Shown: piece by piece, positions 1-7,416 of the stretch
How the letters are laid out: each line of letters opens with the position of its first letter
Numbering within the stretch: the stretch's first letter is position 1
Assembly: GCA_964487925.1 (NCBI GenBank)
Contig: CAZASZ010000020.1
Span: 1 to 31,416 of the forward strand
Direction: 5' to 3'
DNA: 31,416 bases
Source: RI-283 sp964487925
GTDB lineage: Bacteria > Pseudomonadota > Gammaproteobacteria > SZUA-140
Program-made: the position numbers and the translations under genes
The notes under the pieces: model-generated
Database searches by the model: none
What the model was told of the DNA's origin: nothing
What the model saw: the letters and a program-made list of their open reading frames with translations, nothing else

Positions 1-156
1 GAGCCTGTTAAACAGCAATTGAAGGATTATCGAAGGACTAGAGCCTTATTGACCCTCTATTTTAGGGTTTTGTCACATTCCGAGGAAACATAACGAGCCA
101 AGATGGGGCCACCAAAAAGGCGGTCCCGCTTGCTTGGCTCGCTTTATGCCTATCTC
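1..156. other. Non-coding left edge downstream of csp
   Basis: No convincing gene is visible in this stretch. It holds a short inverted repeat, ACCCT at 52-56 and AGGGT at 64-68, followed by only three T residues on the plus strand. This could be a weak terminator for a gene to the left of the window. It also holds the larger two-part palindrome at 89-148, listed separately. Confidence 0.4.
89..148. terminator. Two-part palindrome after csp, possible bidirectional terminator
   Basis: The outer arms CGAGCCAAG (94-102) and CTTGGCTCG (133-141) pair perfectly. The inner arms GGGGCCACC (105-113) and GGCGGTCCC (119-127) pair with one G-T wobble-type position around an A5 loop (T5 on the other strand). 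CATAA (89-93) and TTATG (144-148) can extend the stem past a 2-nt bulge. The element lies just after the csp stop codon, so termination of csp transcription is the simplest reading. However, no clear T-run follows on either strand, so this is inference. A repeated extragenic palindrome or a recombination site are alternatives. Confidence 0.45.
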
Positions 157-363
157 TTACAGGGGCTGAACCTTGTTTGCACACGGTCCTTTTTGGCCTT
201 GACCGACTTCAAACTCAACAGCCTGACCGTCATTTAATGTAGCGTAACCGCCACCGGCTTGAATTTCTGAATGATGAACAAACAGATCTTTCCCACCATC
301 TTCCGGAGTAATAAAGCCGAAGCCTTTATCAGCGTTAAACCACTTAACTGTACCTTTACTCAT
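157..363 (-). CDS. CspA-family cold-shock protein
   Basis: This is a 68-residue single cold-shock domain, the normal length for the family. It is a cytoplasmic single-stranded RNA/DNA-binding protein, usually an RNA chaperone that melts structure in mRNAs. The KGFGFI (RNP1) and LFVHHS (RNP2) nucleic-acid-binding motifs are both present, after the typical MSKGTVKWFN start. A purine-rich GAGAG ribosome-binding stretch lies about 10 nt before the ATG. The gene follows the RRM gene on the same strand after a 138-bp leader that contains alternative hairpins. It could therefore be read from its own promoter or by read-through from the RRM gene. Which csp paralogue it is, and whether it is truly cold-inducible, cannot be told from the sequence. 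Confidence 0.95.
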   Translation of the reverse strand: MSKGTVKWFNADKGFGFITPEDGGKDLFVHHSEIQAGGGYATLNDGQAVEFEVGQGQKGPCANKVQPL

Positions 364-399
364 ACTGTGTAATCTCTCTTTATGGTGAAGAATGTAATT

Positions 400-446
400 C
401 TGTTTTCGCTATCACCATTACGAAAACAGATCATGGAACCTGTTTT
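400..446 (-). promoter_or_regulatory. csp 5' leader with mutually exclusive hairpins
   Basis: Read along the minus-strand transcript there are three segments: AAAACAG (446-440), CTGTTTTCG (429-421) and CGAAAACAG (408-400). The middle segment can pair with the first (7 bp, 10-nt loop) or with the third (9 bp, 12-nt loop), but not with both. The second hairpin ends about 37 nt before the csp start codon. Temperature-dependent refolding of cspA leaders is well known in Escherichia coli. Its application here is inference, because this leader has no recognisable sequence relation to that one. Confidence 0.5.
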
Positions 447-501
447 GTGAATAACACGAAGCGAAGGGGCTACGCTTACGGCATCCATTTTGAGTGCCTT
501 G

Positions 502-750
502 TTATACCTTTTTATCTTCAGCCTTTTTAACACGAATTTTGTTATTGGCAATATTCTTGTAATTCATATTCTTCATCGCAGCTTTAGCTTCCCCTGATTT
601 CGGCATTTCCACAAAGGCAAAGCCCTTGGAGTCACCGGAGGCTTTATCCAACACCAAATTGCAAGATTGCACAGCCCCATACTCCTCAAAGAGAACCTTT
701 AATTCTTCTTCGGTAGTGGTACGAGCAAGATTACGAATTAATAATTTCAT
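502..750 (-). CDS. Small RRM-domain RNA-binding protein
   Basis: This 82-residue protein consists almost entirely of one RNA recognition motif. RNP2 (KLLIRNL, residues 2-8) and RNP1 (KGFAFVEM, about 42-49) stand at the expected spacing, and a basic Lys-rich tail ends the protein. Such short single-RRM proteins occur in many Proteobacteria and Cyanobacteria, where several are induced by cold. They are thought to bind RNA, but their targets are mostly unknown. The gene sits directly upstream of csp on the same strand, which supports a shared role in RNA structure at low temperature. No strong Shine-Dalgarno sequence is visible before the ATG. Confidence 0.9.
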   Translation of the reverse strand: MKLLIRNLARTTTEEELKVLFEEYGAVQSCNLVLDKASGDSKGFAFVEMPKSGEAKAAMKNMNYKNIANNKIRVKKAEDKKV

Positions 751-1074
751 GAGTTAATGCGTCATTGTGATGCTAGCGAATAGGAAAAAGCCCATGATAT
801 ATAGCCATTTGCGTAAAACGGTCTCGTCAAAATTCAACTGTAAAACGCCTTTTTGGCGATTAACTCACATTCCTTTAGGTAAAAAGACACGAATCTAGTG
901 GCTGGATGTATGGAGATAGCGCAATTCCTGGACTAAAACTCATGACGAAAAGCCTTCAATGCCTATACTTTCCGTCGAGGATAGCGCGGCAGCCGGGAGT
1001 TGGACAACCCTACATGATCATTTGAGAGTAAATATTGGGTTTCGCAAGCTTTATTCAAGCCTACATCCTATACG
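751..1074. other. 324-bp intergenic region upstream of the RRM gene
   Basis: No gene is supported here. The stretch is visibly more AT-rich than the genes to its right and should contain the minus-strand promoter of the RRM gene. A TTGACG box and a TATATA box occur on the minus strand, but about 21 bp apart, too far for a standard sigma70 promoter. I therefore do not call a promoter. A small hairpin with arms CGCC (846-849) and GGCG (855-858) around T5 echoes the T5/A5 loop of the palindrome after csp. Confidence 0.4.
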
Positions 1075-1953
1075 CTAGAGCAGACGCCCCATGAGGACTT
1101 CGGCTTGGTGCAGATAATCACCGCCAAACAAATTCAAGTGATTCAGGACGTGATAAAGGTTATAGAGATCACGCCGAGTCTCGTAATCAGGATCGATGGA
1201 CCAAGCCGCGTGATAGGCCTCGTAAAAGGCACCGGGCAGCTGGCCGAAGAGTTCGGTCATGGCGAGATCGCACTCGCGGTCGCCGAAATAGCAGGCCGGG
1301 TCGAACAGCACTGGGTTGCCTTCGTCATCGGCCGCACAGTTTCCACCCCAGAGATCGCCATGCAGCAGCGAGGGCTCAGGTCGGTAGCCTCCCAGCAGTC
1401 CGGGTAGCGCCGCGATCAGACGTTCGCCCTCGCGCTGCAACTTGCCTGAGTAGCCGTTACGCGCCGCAAGTTCAAGCTGAAAGGCGATGCGGTTTTCGGC
1501 CCAGAACGCCGTCCAATCCGCGTGTCGGGTATTGTCCTGATGGGTCGAGCCGATCGTGTTGTCACGGGTCCAACCGAATGCTTCCGCACACGTCCGATGC
1601 ATCGCGGCCAGGCGTTCGCCAAACAGGGCCGCGTTGTGCGCGCCGATGGGTTGAAGGTCGATGTATTCAAGGATCAGACAGGCTCGCCCATCGTAAACCC
1701 CTAAACCGATGACCTCAGGCACCCGGACGCTTTGGCTCTCGCGCATTGCGATCAGCCCTTCGGCCTCGGCCACAAACATGTCGTAGGCAGAAGGGTCGTT
1801 GACCTTGGCGAAATAGCTGTGATCGCCCCTGTCGAGCCGATAGGTTTGGTTGATGCAGCCACCACCGACAGGGCCCATAACGAGGTCGCCGGCGAGGCCA
1901 ACGCCAAGTTCATCAAGTGCAGTGGTCAGGGCTTGGCGGACGGCTTCGGACAT
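1075..1953 (-). CDS. Fructosamine/ketosamine-3-kinase family protein
   Basis: This 292-residue protein belongs to the fructosamine kinase (FN3K/YniA) branch of the protein-kinase-like fold. Family members phosphorylate ketosamines on glycated amines or proteins, which then break down and free the amine. Seen here are a Gly-rich loop with the following Lys50, the catalytic loop HGDLWGGN (198-205), the metal-binding DPA (218-220), and the family-typical FGDRECDLAM stretch after it. Length matches the family. It is the last gene of a long minus-strand run, 134 bp after the TRAP binding protein gene, so it may have its own promoter. The true substrate in bacteria is rarely known. The presence of glycerate kinase at the other end of the run hints at sugar-adduct handling but does not prove it. 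Confidence 0.9.
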   Translation of the reverse strand: MSEAVRQALTTALDELGVGLAGDLVMGPVGGGCINQTYRLDRGDHSYFAKVNDPSAYDMFVAEAEGLIAMRESQSVRVPEVIGLGVYDGRACLILEYIDLQPIGAHNAALFGERLAAMHRTCAEAFGWTRDNTIGSTHQDNTRHADWTAFWAENRIAFQLELAARNGYSGKLQREGERLIAALPGLLGGYRPEPSLLHGDLWGGNCAADDEGNPVLFDPACYFGDRECDLAMTELFGQLPGAFYEAYHAAWSIDPDYETRRDLYNLYHVLNHLNLFGGDYLHQAEVLMGRLL

Positions 1954-2087
1954 GGTGGATCAGTGCCTCGTCACGAGTCCCATGTTGGGATTAGCAGGAA
2001 CGGTTCCGCTGGGCATTCCAACATGGACGAACCTTGTGTTCGCCCATTCCCATTTCGGAATCATATGCGCGCCGAATGATTCGATCG

Positions 2088-3167
2088 CTAATCCGTCAAA
2101 GCCTTTGAATACGCGTCTTCGGAAATCTGCCGCCAGCCATCATTGTTGGCCTGGAAGCTCTCGTAGGCCTTGCGGACCTTGGCGAATTCGGCGTTCTTGG
2201 CCGATTCCTCGTCGAGCACTTCCTTGGTGAAACCGTGCAGGGCGTGCAGGACTTCGGCCGGGAACGGCAGGACCTCGACCTTGTGCTTGTTCTTGAGGGT
2301 ATCCAGGGCCTCCAGATTCTTGGCCTCGAACTCGGAGAGCATCTTCAGGTTCGCGGCCATGGCGGCCGTCTGGACGATAAGTTGCAGGTCCTTAGGCAGC
2401 GACTTCCAGGCCTTTTTGTTGATCGTCAGTTCGAGCGCCGGGCCCGGCTCGTGCCAGCCCGGATAGTAGTAGTGCTTTGCCGCCCGGTAGAGGCCGAGAC
2501 GCAGATCATGGAACGGGCCAACCCATTCGGTGGCATCGATGGTGCCTCGCTCGAGGGCCGTGTAGATCTCGCCGCCCGACAGCAGGACCGGGTTAACGCC
2601 GGCCTTGGCGATGACCTTGCCGCCGAGACCGGGGATGCGCATCTTGAGTCCCTTGAGATCCGAGAGCTTGTCGATGCGCTTGCGGAACCAGCCGCCCATC
2701 TGGACGCCGGTGTTGCCCATTGGGAACGGCACGAGGTTGTGCGCGCCGTAGACTTCCTGCCAGAGTTCGAGACCGCCTCCGCCATAGAACCAGGAGTTCA
2801 TGCCCTGGGCGTTGAGCCCGAAGGGCACGGCCGTGAAAAACTGCGCGGCCGGGATCTTGCCGGCCCAGTAATAGGCAGCGCCATGCCCCATCTCGACGCT
2901 GCCCTGTGAGACGGCGTCGAAGGTCTGCAGGGCCGGGATCAGCTCACCGCCGGCGAAGACGTTGATCGTGAGCCGACCGCCGCTCATGCGGCGGACGTCC
3001 TTGGCGAACTGCTTGACGCCATCCTGGAAGATCGGGAAATTGGGTGGCCAGGTCGTAACGAGCTTCCAGCGAAAACGTTGCTTGGCCTCAGCCTGACCGG
3101 CTGCGGCCAGCCCCCCTGCCGCCAACACACCTGCGCCGGCATGTCGGAAAAAGTCTCTACGCTTCAA
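2088..3167 (-). CDS. Tat-exported TRAP transporter solute-binding protein (DctP family)
   Basis: This 359-residue periplasmic binding protein of the DctP family delivers a carboxylate or similar solute to a TRAP importer. The N-terminus MKRRDFFRHAGAG is a twin-arginine signal followed by a hydrophobic Ala/Gly stretch. The mature part begins with the KLVTTWPPNFPIFQDG region typical of the family. Start is TTG at 3165-3167, with a strong GAGGGGG ribosome-binding site 4 nt upstream; no ATG fits better. No DctQ or DctM membrane subunit lies nearby, so it is an orphan receptor that must use a transporter encoded elsewhere or serve as a sensor. It follows the sulfotransferase gene by 55 bp. Confidence 0.92.
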   Translation of the reverse strand: MKRRDFFRHAGAGVLAAGGLAAAGQAEAKQRFRWKLVTTWPPNFPIFQDGVKQFAKDVRRMSGGRLTINVFAGGELIPALQTFDAVSQGSVEMGHGAAYYWAGKIPAAQFFTAVPFGLNAQGMNSWFYGGGGLELWQEVYGAHNLVPFPMGNTGVQMGGWFRKRIDKLSDLKGLKMRIPGLGGKVIAKAGVNPVLLSGGEIYTALERGTIDATEWVGPFHDLRLGLYRAAKHYYYPGWHEPGPALELTINKKAWKSLPKDLQLIVQTAAMAANLKMLSEFEAKNLEALDTLKNKHKVEVLPFPAEVLHALHGFTKEVLDEESAKNAEFAKVRKAYESFQANNDGWRQISEDAYSKALTD

Positions 3168-3222
3168 GATTCCCCCTCTTTCCTATCACGTTTAATTCTC
3201 TATTAACGGAAAGCCCAAAAAG

Positions 3223-3990
3223 CTACGGCTCGTAATCGAAAAGCGCCAGCACTTCTTCGAGTTTCCGGTTGAGTTCATCGATCGTACCGGCGTCCAGTTT
3301 ATCCCGGAACCCACCCACCTTGCCCGAACGTTTATGCTCATATATCGCTTCCTCTTCCCTGGGCCGGCTTTCTTCATAAATTCTTTGAGTCACTGAATCC
3401 TCTATGGCTACGAAGCGCCGGAATTTCTCCATAAAGCGGTCGAAGTCATCGACCATTTCTTCGTATTTCAGGATAACGCCACGCTCGGGAATCCGCGATA
3501 TTTCGTAAAGTTTTTTGTACTGAGCCGCCCTCGTTTCCACCTCATTCAGGACATAGTCGTCAATTGAGTTGGATAGGATTCGCTCCCTGTCGCGTTTCTG
3601 TTTCTCCCTGATTTCTTTTATTGGACTGAAATCATGGCTATAGCCGAACGAATAATACAGAGAGACCAAGACGTCACGAGGGTCCCGGACAAAAAAGATC
3701 GCGCTCTTGTCGCGGATAAAGTCGGCGTTCGTCGTGGGGGTCACGATCAACTTTTCGACGGGAGAACCCGCGCCGGCGCTCATCCTAATCGGACCATAGG
3801 CGAAACCCCGTTTTTCGAACGGCAGGGCGTCGTCGAAATTCCTGTCGCCTGAATAGAGTTCGGTCGCGTAATCGACGTGCAGCAACCCACTGATATTTTT
3901 CAGGACATAGGAACTGAACAGCGTACTCGCGCATTTGTGAAAAGTGAAAAAATAAATCGACTCAGGCGAATCGCCATTTGGTTCACTCAT
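3223..3990 (-). CDS. PAPS-dependent sulfotransferase-like protein
   Basis: This 255-residue protein has the two PAPS-binding signatures of the sulfotransferase fold. These are FHKCASTLFSS (17-27) for the 5'-phosphosulfate loop and VRDPRDVLVS (101-110) for the 3'-phosphate site, followed by an aromatic LYYS. It would transfer sulfate from PAPS to an unknown acceptor, probably a carbohydrate, lipid or small molecule. No signal peptide is seen, so it is likely cytoplasmic. The start ATG has AGGTG about 10 nt upstream, and the gene begins 19 bp after the Kelch gene, so the two are probably co-transcribed. Base composition looks lower in GC than the flanking genes by eye, which fits acquisition by transfer. 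The acceptor cannot be predicted. Confidence 0.85.
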   Translation of the reverse strand: MSEPNGDSPESIYFFTFHKCASTLFSSYVLKNISGLLHVDYATELYSGDRNFDDALPFEKRGFAYGPIRMSAGAGSPVEKLIVTPTTNADFIRDKSAIFFVRDPRDVLVSLYYSFGYSHDFSPIKEIREKQKRDRERILSNSIDDYVLNEVETRAAQYKKLYEISRIPERGVILKYEEMVDDFDRFMEKFRRFVAIEDSVTQRIYEESRPREEEAIYEHKRSGKVGGFRDKLDAGTIDELNRKLEEVLALFDYEP

Positions 3991-4009
3991 GTTTACCGAT
4001 CACCTCTCG

Positions 4010-5335
4010 CTACAGCACCCGCGCCTTCTCGACGAACAGGATAACATCGAAGTCCCGGTTCAACATGCGGCTATGAAAACCCTGCATCGTGAGTCCACGA
4101 CTGAAACCCAGCCGATCTCCGGTTTTCACGTCCATGCTCGGCGCGGCAAGCCATAGCGGTTGGCCGTCCTCCCGCACCTGAATATAGGTATAGGCCCCGG
4201 CCTGAATGACATCAACCACCTTGCCTGAATGCGGCAAAGGCTGGGCCTTAACGGCATGCCGGGTCTCCTGCAGCAGCCGATAACCGCGCGCCTCCTCGTC
4301 GGAGGCCATGATGCCGAGATGGCCGTCAGGCCGGATGTCGGCATACTCGACGGTGCGGAAATAGCCGTTCCGGTTGGTGCCTCCGATGACATAGAGCCTG
4401 TTCCCAGCGACGACGGTCGACAGATTGGCACGCGGAGAGGACAGTGCCGTGGCCGACCTCCAGGGACTCAAACCACCGTCGTTCCGAACTTGCGTGACCT
4501 CGACGGCGTCGCTATAGATCGCGCCGTCCAGTCCGCCCAGGGCGTAGAGTAGGTGTTGATCTGTCGCGGTCGCAAGCCCGTATCGACCATGCTGCAGCGC
4601 TTCGAGCGAATGCCATTCACCCAAGGAGTGATCGCCCCCTGGCCGCGCCGTCTCGACGGCGTGCAGGCCCGTTCCCTCGCGTTCGTTATGACCCCCAACG
4701 ACATAGAGCGCACCGTCGATACGCTCTGCTGAATGGATATAGCGCGGCATGGTCAGACGTCCCGGCTCGACCTGCCAGGGACCTAAACTGCCATCGAGTA
4801 GAATTCGCGCCCGCTCAACTGAATCGAGTAGATTACCGTCAAAGCCGCCAATGGCGTACAGATAACCGTCCAGGACCTCGACCTTGGCGCATCGTCTGGG
4901 CCGACTCAGCGTTTGCGATTCGGTTTGCCAGGGACCTAGTGCGCCATTCGACTGAATTTTCGCACGTTCAACCGAGGCCAGCAGGTGTTTGCCATGAGGA
5001 CCGTTGCCACCGCCTACGGCATAGAGCCAACCGTTGACCGCCACGGCAGCAAAGAAGCCGCGAGCCGTCTGCATTGACGGTCCTAACCGCCAAGGTTCGA
5101 CGCTGCCGTCTGGCTTGATACGTGTCCATTCGACCGTAGGCAGGAAATCAACTCCGTCGACACCGCCCAGGACGTAGATCGATCCATTCTCTGCAACGGC
5201 CGCCGAACCGGCGCGCGCCGTGGCCATAGTTTCGGTCTGTCGCCAACCGTCCAGCCATTGTCCAGCCGAGGACGGCAACGCAAACCCACCGAGCAACACA
5301 ACGGCCGCCATCGAAGCAATAACCCGCCGTCTCAT
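4010..5335 (-). CDS. Secreted Kelch-repeat protein with NrfJ-like C-terminal domain
   Basis: This 441-residue protein begins with a signal peptide (about 1-24, ending SSAG). Six Kelch blades of about 48 residues follow, between about 30 and 335. Each carries an LYxxGG-type motif, then a VExxxI strand and a dGsLgxW strand, which together suggest a six-bladed propeller. The last part, about 355-441, is a different small domain with the pattern GKV, YTYIQV, WLAAP, TGDRLGF, MxxFxSRxLxRxFD and a final hydrophobic strand. I recall this pattern from small NrfJ-type periplasmic proteins. The gene start overlaps the DUF255 stop by 4 bp, so translation is probably coupled. The function is unknown; binding of a polysaccharide or a cofactor-bearing partner is possible. 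Confidence 0.8.
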   Translation of the reverse strand: MRRRVIASMAAVVLLGGFALPSSAGQWLDGWRQTETMATARAGSAAVAENGSIYVLGGVDGVDFLPTVEWTRIKPDGSVEPWRLGPSMQTARGFFAAVAVNGWLYAVGGGNGPHGKHLLASVERAKIQSNGALGPWQTESQTLSRPRRCAKVEVLDGYLYAIGGFDGNLLDSVERARILLDGSLGPWQVEPGRLTMPRYIHSAERIDGALYVVGGHNEREGTGLHAVETARPGGDHSLGEWHSLEALQHGRYGLATATDQHLLYALGGLDGAIYSDAVEVTQVRNDGGLSPWRSATALSSPRANLSTVVAGNRLYVIGGTNRNGYFRTVEYADIRPDGHLGIMASDEEARGYRLLQETRHAVKAQPLPHSGKVVDVIQAGAYTYIQVREDGQPLWLAAPSMDVKTGDRLGFSRGLTMQGFHSRMLNRDFDVILFVEKARVL

Positions 5336-7374
5336 AGGCCTTGCTCCAGGCGCGCTCGCAGCGCTTCCAATGATTCAATAGGCGGCTCGCATTGCGTCCC
5401 TGAGCAACAATAGGCCACGCAGCCGGAATTCGCCGGCGCACAGCCAGCCAGCCCGCTCGGCAAACCCTCGGCATCATTGGGGATGGCAAAGACGAGCCGT
5501 CGCGGCACATAACCTTCAAGGGCTGCCTGATGCCAGGCAGCGAGACCGGTACCCGAACCACGAATCACGATAGTCTGAGGCGGTGACAACTGCTCCTCCA
5601 GCGCCGTCAACAGGGTGTCATGCGCATAGGGCACGTCGCTGAGTTCTGACCAGGAGGACTTGAGTGTACCGGCCGCAGCATCGAGATATGCGCTGTTACC
5701 GAGCGCGTGACCGAGACGACCAAGGGCCCTTGCTGCAACACCATTACCGGCCGGTACCGCGTCATCGACAAAAGGCCGGGCGCGATGGATTAGGGTCTCG
5801 TGATCATCGGCCGTGAAGAAAAAGCCACCCCGTTCGGGATCGGAGAAATGCGCGAGCACAGCGTCGGCGAGCGCACAGGCAAAGGCAAAATTGTCGGCAT
5901 CCCAACGCACCTGGAGTAGTTCGATCAGGGCATCAATCAGGTTGACGTAGTCATCGAGGTAGGCGCGAATGTGGACATGCTTGCCCCGCATCGCGGCGGC
6001 AAGGCGACCGTCGCGCCACATATAATCGCGGATACAACGGACCGCCCGTTCGGCGGCCGCTAGACAATCGTCGCCAAGACCATGCCGCGCCGCGATCGCA
6101 AGTCCGCGGATGGCTAAACCGTTCCATGACGGTAGGATCTTGTCGTCAAGACCGGGGGCCTGACGTTCCGAGCGATGAGCCATGAGACGCGCGCGGCAAC
6201 ACATCATAACCGCATCCGCTGCGGCCGGCTCGCCGCGCCGACGCAGATGCCAGCGACCTTCGAAATTGGCGGGTCGATCCAAACCATAACAGGAAGCAAA
6301 ATCGGCATAGTCGTCGCCGAGCAGCTCGCGCGCCTCGCTCCGCTCCCAGACGTAGTAGGCACCCTCGCCGAGCGGGTTGTCGGCATCCAGGGTCGAATAG
6401 AAGCCGCCGCTGGGCCCCTGCATCTCGCGCAACATCCAGTCGATCGTCTCGCGAGCGGCGCGAGTATAGACCTGATCGCCCGTCACGACCCCGGCCTGGA
6501 CATACAAAGGCAGCAACTGGGCGTTGTCGTAGAGCATCTTTTCGAAGTGCGGTATCTCCCAGGCGCCGTCGACGGAATAACGGAAGAACCCGCCGCCGAC
6601 CTGATCGAACAGGCCGCTAGCCGCCATGCGCTCCAGGCTGAAACAGGCCATGCGCAGGGCTTCTTCATCCTCGCGACCGGCGTTCCGGCTCTCGGACCAA
6701 TAGCGCATAAGGCGCTCGATATGCCCCGGATGCGGAAACTTGGGCGCGCCGCCAAAACCGCCCTCCTCGGCGTCGAACTGGTGAGTGATCTGATGGCGGG
6801 CCATATCGAGCGGCGCGGCGTCCAGATGCGCCTCGCTACTGGAAGCGCCCGGCCGATCGCCATCGGCGCGTTGCAGAAGCCCGATCAATTCCTCGCGCTG
6901 AGCCGCGATGTCTTCGGCGTGGCCGTGAAAGTACTCGGAAACCTTTTCGAGAATGCTTCTGAAGGCCGGCATTCCGTAGCGCGGCTCGCGCGGAAAATAG
7001 GTCCCTGCGAAGAACGGGGCGAGCGTTACGGGATCGAGAAATACCGTCAGCGGCCAGCCGCCTGTACGGCGGGCAATGATCTGGTGGGCGAGCTGGTAGA
7101 CCTTGTCGAGATCCGGACGTTCCTCGCGATCGACCTTGATGTTGACGAACAAGCGGTTCATGACATCGGCCGTTGCTTCATCTTCGAAGGACTCATGAGC
7201 CATGACATGGCACCAATGGCAGGCCGAATAGCCGATCGAGAGCAGAATAGGCAGACCGGCTGCGCGCGCTTGGGCGAGACTGTCGTGGTTCCAGACCTGC
7301 CAGGCCACGGGGTTGTCGGCGTGTTGCAGCAGGTAGGGACTGTGCGCCTCGGATAGGGTGTTTTTGAGTGTCAT
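5332..7374 (-). CDS. DUF255 thioredoxin-domain protein (YyaL/SPATA20 family)
   Basis: This 680-residue protein matches the full length of the YyaL/spermatogenesis-associated protein 20 family. Residues 1-165 form a thioredoxin-like domain with the hallmark SACHWCHVMAHESFED, including the CHWC pair at 52-55. The remainder is Trp/Gly-rich, with FGGAPKFPHP, VGGGFFRYSVD and HFEKMLYDNAQ motifs, and is an alpha/alpha-barrel of the six-hairpin glycosidase type. The biochemical role is not established for bacterial members; redox chemistry and sugar or epimerase-like catalysis have both been proposed. No signal peptide is seen. It lies 42 bp after glycerate kinase and overlaps the Kelch gene by 4 bp, so it belongs to the same operon. 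Confidence 0.93.
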   Translation of the reverse strand: MTLKNTLSEAHSPYLLQHADNPVAWQVWNHDSLAQARAAGLPILLSIGYSACHWCHVMAHESFEDEATADVMNRLFVNIKVDREERPDLDKVYQLAHQIIARRTGGWPLTVFLDPVTLAPFFAGTYFPREPRYGMPAFRSILEKVSEYFHGHAEDIAAQREELIGLLQRADGDRPGASSSEAHLDAAPLDMARHQITHQFDAEEGGFGGAPKFPHPGHIERLMRYWSESRNAGREDEEALRMACFSLERMAASGLFDQVGGGFFRYSVDGAWEIPHFEKMLYDNAQLLPLYVQAGVVTGDQVYTRAARETIDWMLREMQGPSGGFYSTLDADNPLGEGAYYVWERSEARELLGDDYADFASCYGLDRPANFEGRWHLRRRGEPAAADAVMMCCRARLMAHRSERQAPGLDDKILPSWNGLAIRGLAIAARHGLGDDCLAAAERAVRCIRDYMWRDGRLAAAMRGKHVHIRAYLDDYVNLIDALIELLQVRWDADNFAFACALADAVLAHFSDPERGGFFFTADDHETLIHRARPFVDDAVPAGNGVAARALGRLGHALGNSAYLDAAAGTLKSSWSELSDVPYAHDTLLTALEEQLSPPQTIVIRGSGTGLAAWHQAALEGYVPRRLVFAIPNDAEGLPSGLAGCAPANSGCVAYCCSGTQCEPPIESLEALRARLEQGL

Positions 7375-7416
7375 GGGAAGAGCCGAAATAGGCGAACGAA
7401 TCGGTCCACTATATAA

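Noticed and set aside
89..505. attC-like integron recombination sites after csp and after the RRM gene
   Set aside because: GTTAT and ATAAC ends occur near both elements, but the expected conserved core sites, unpaired central spacers and L boxes are not present. No integrase or cassette array is visible.
360..551. 63-residue minus-strand reading frame overlapping the RRM gene end
   Set aside because: It overlaps the RRM coding end in another frame, shows no domain and covers the structured csp leader.
751..1074. Sigma70 promoter of the RRM gene from TTGACG and TATATA
   Set aside because: The two boxes are about 21 bp apart, beyond the workable 15-19 bp range.
2235..2909. 224-residue plus-strand reading frame
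   Set aside because: It is antisense to the TRAP binding protein gene and has no protein family features.
6175..7356. 393-residue plus-strand reading frame
   Set aside because: It is antisense to the well-supported DUF255 gene and is a shadow of its GC-rich codons.
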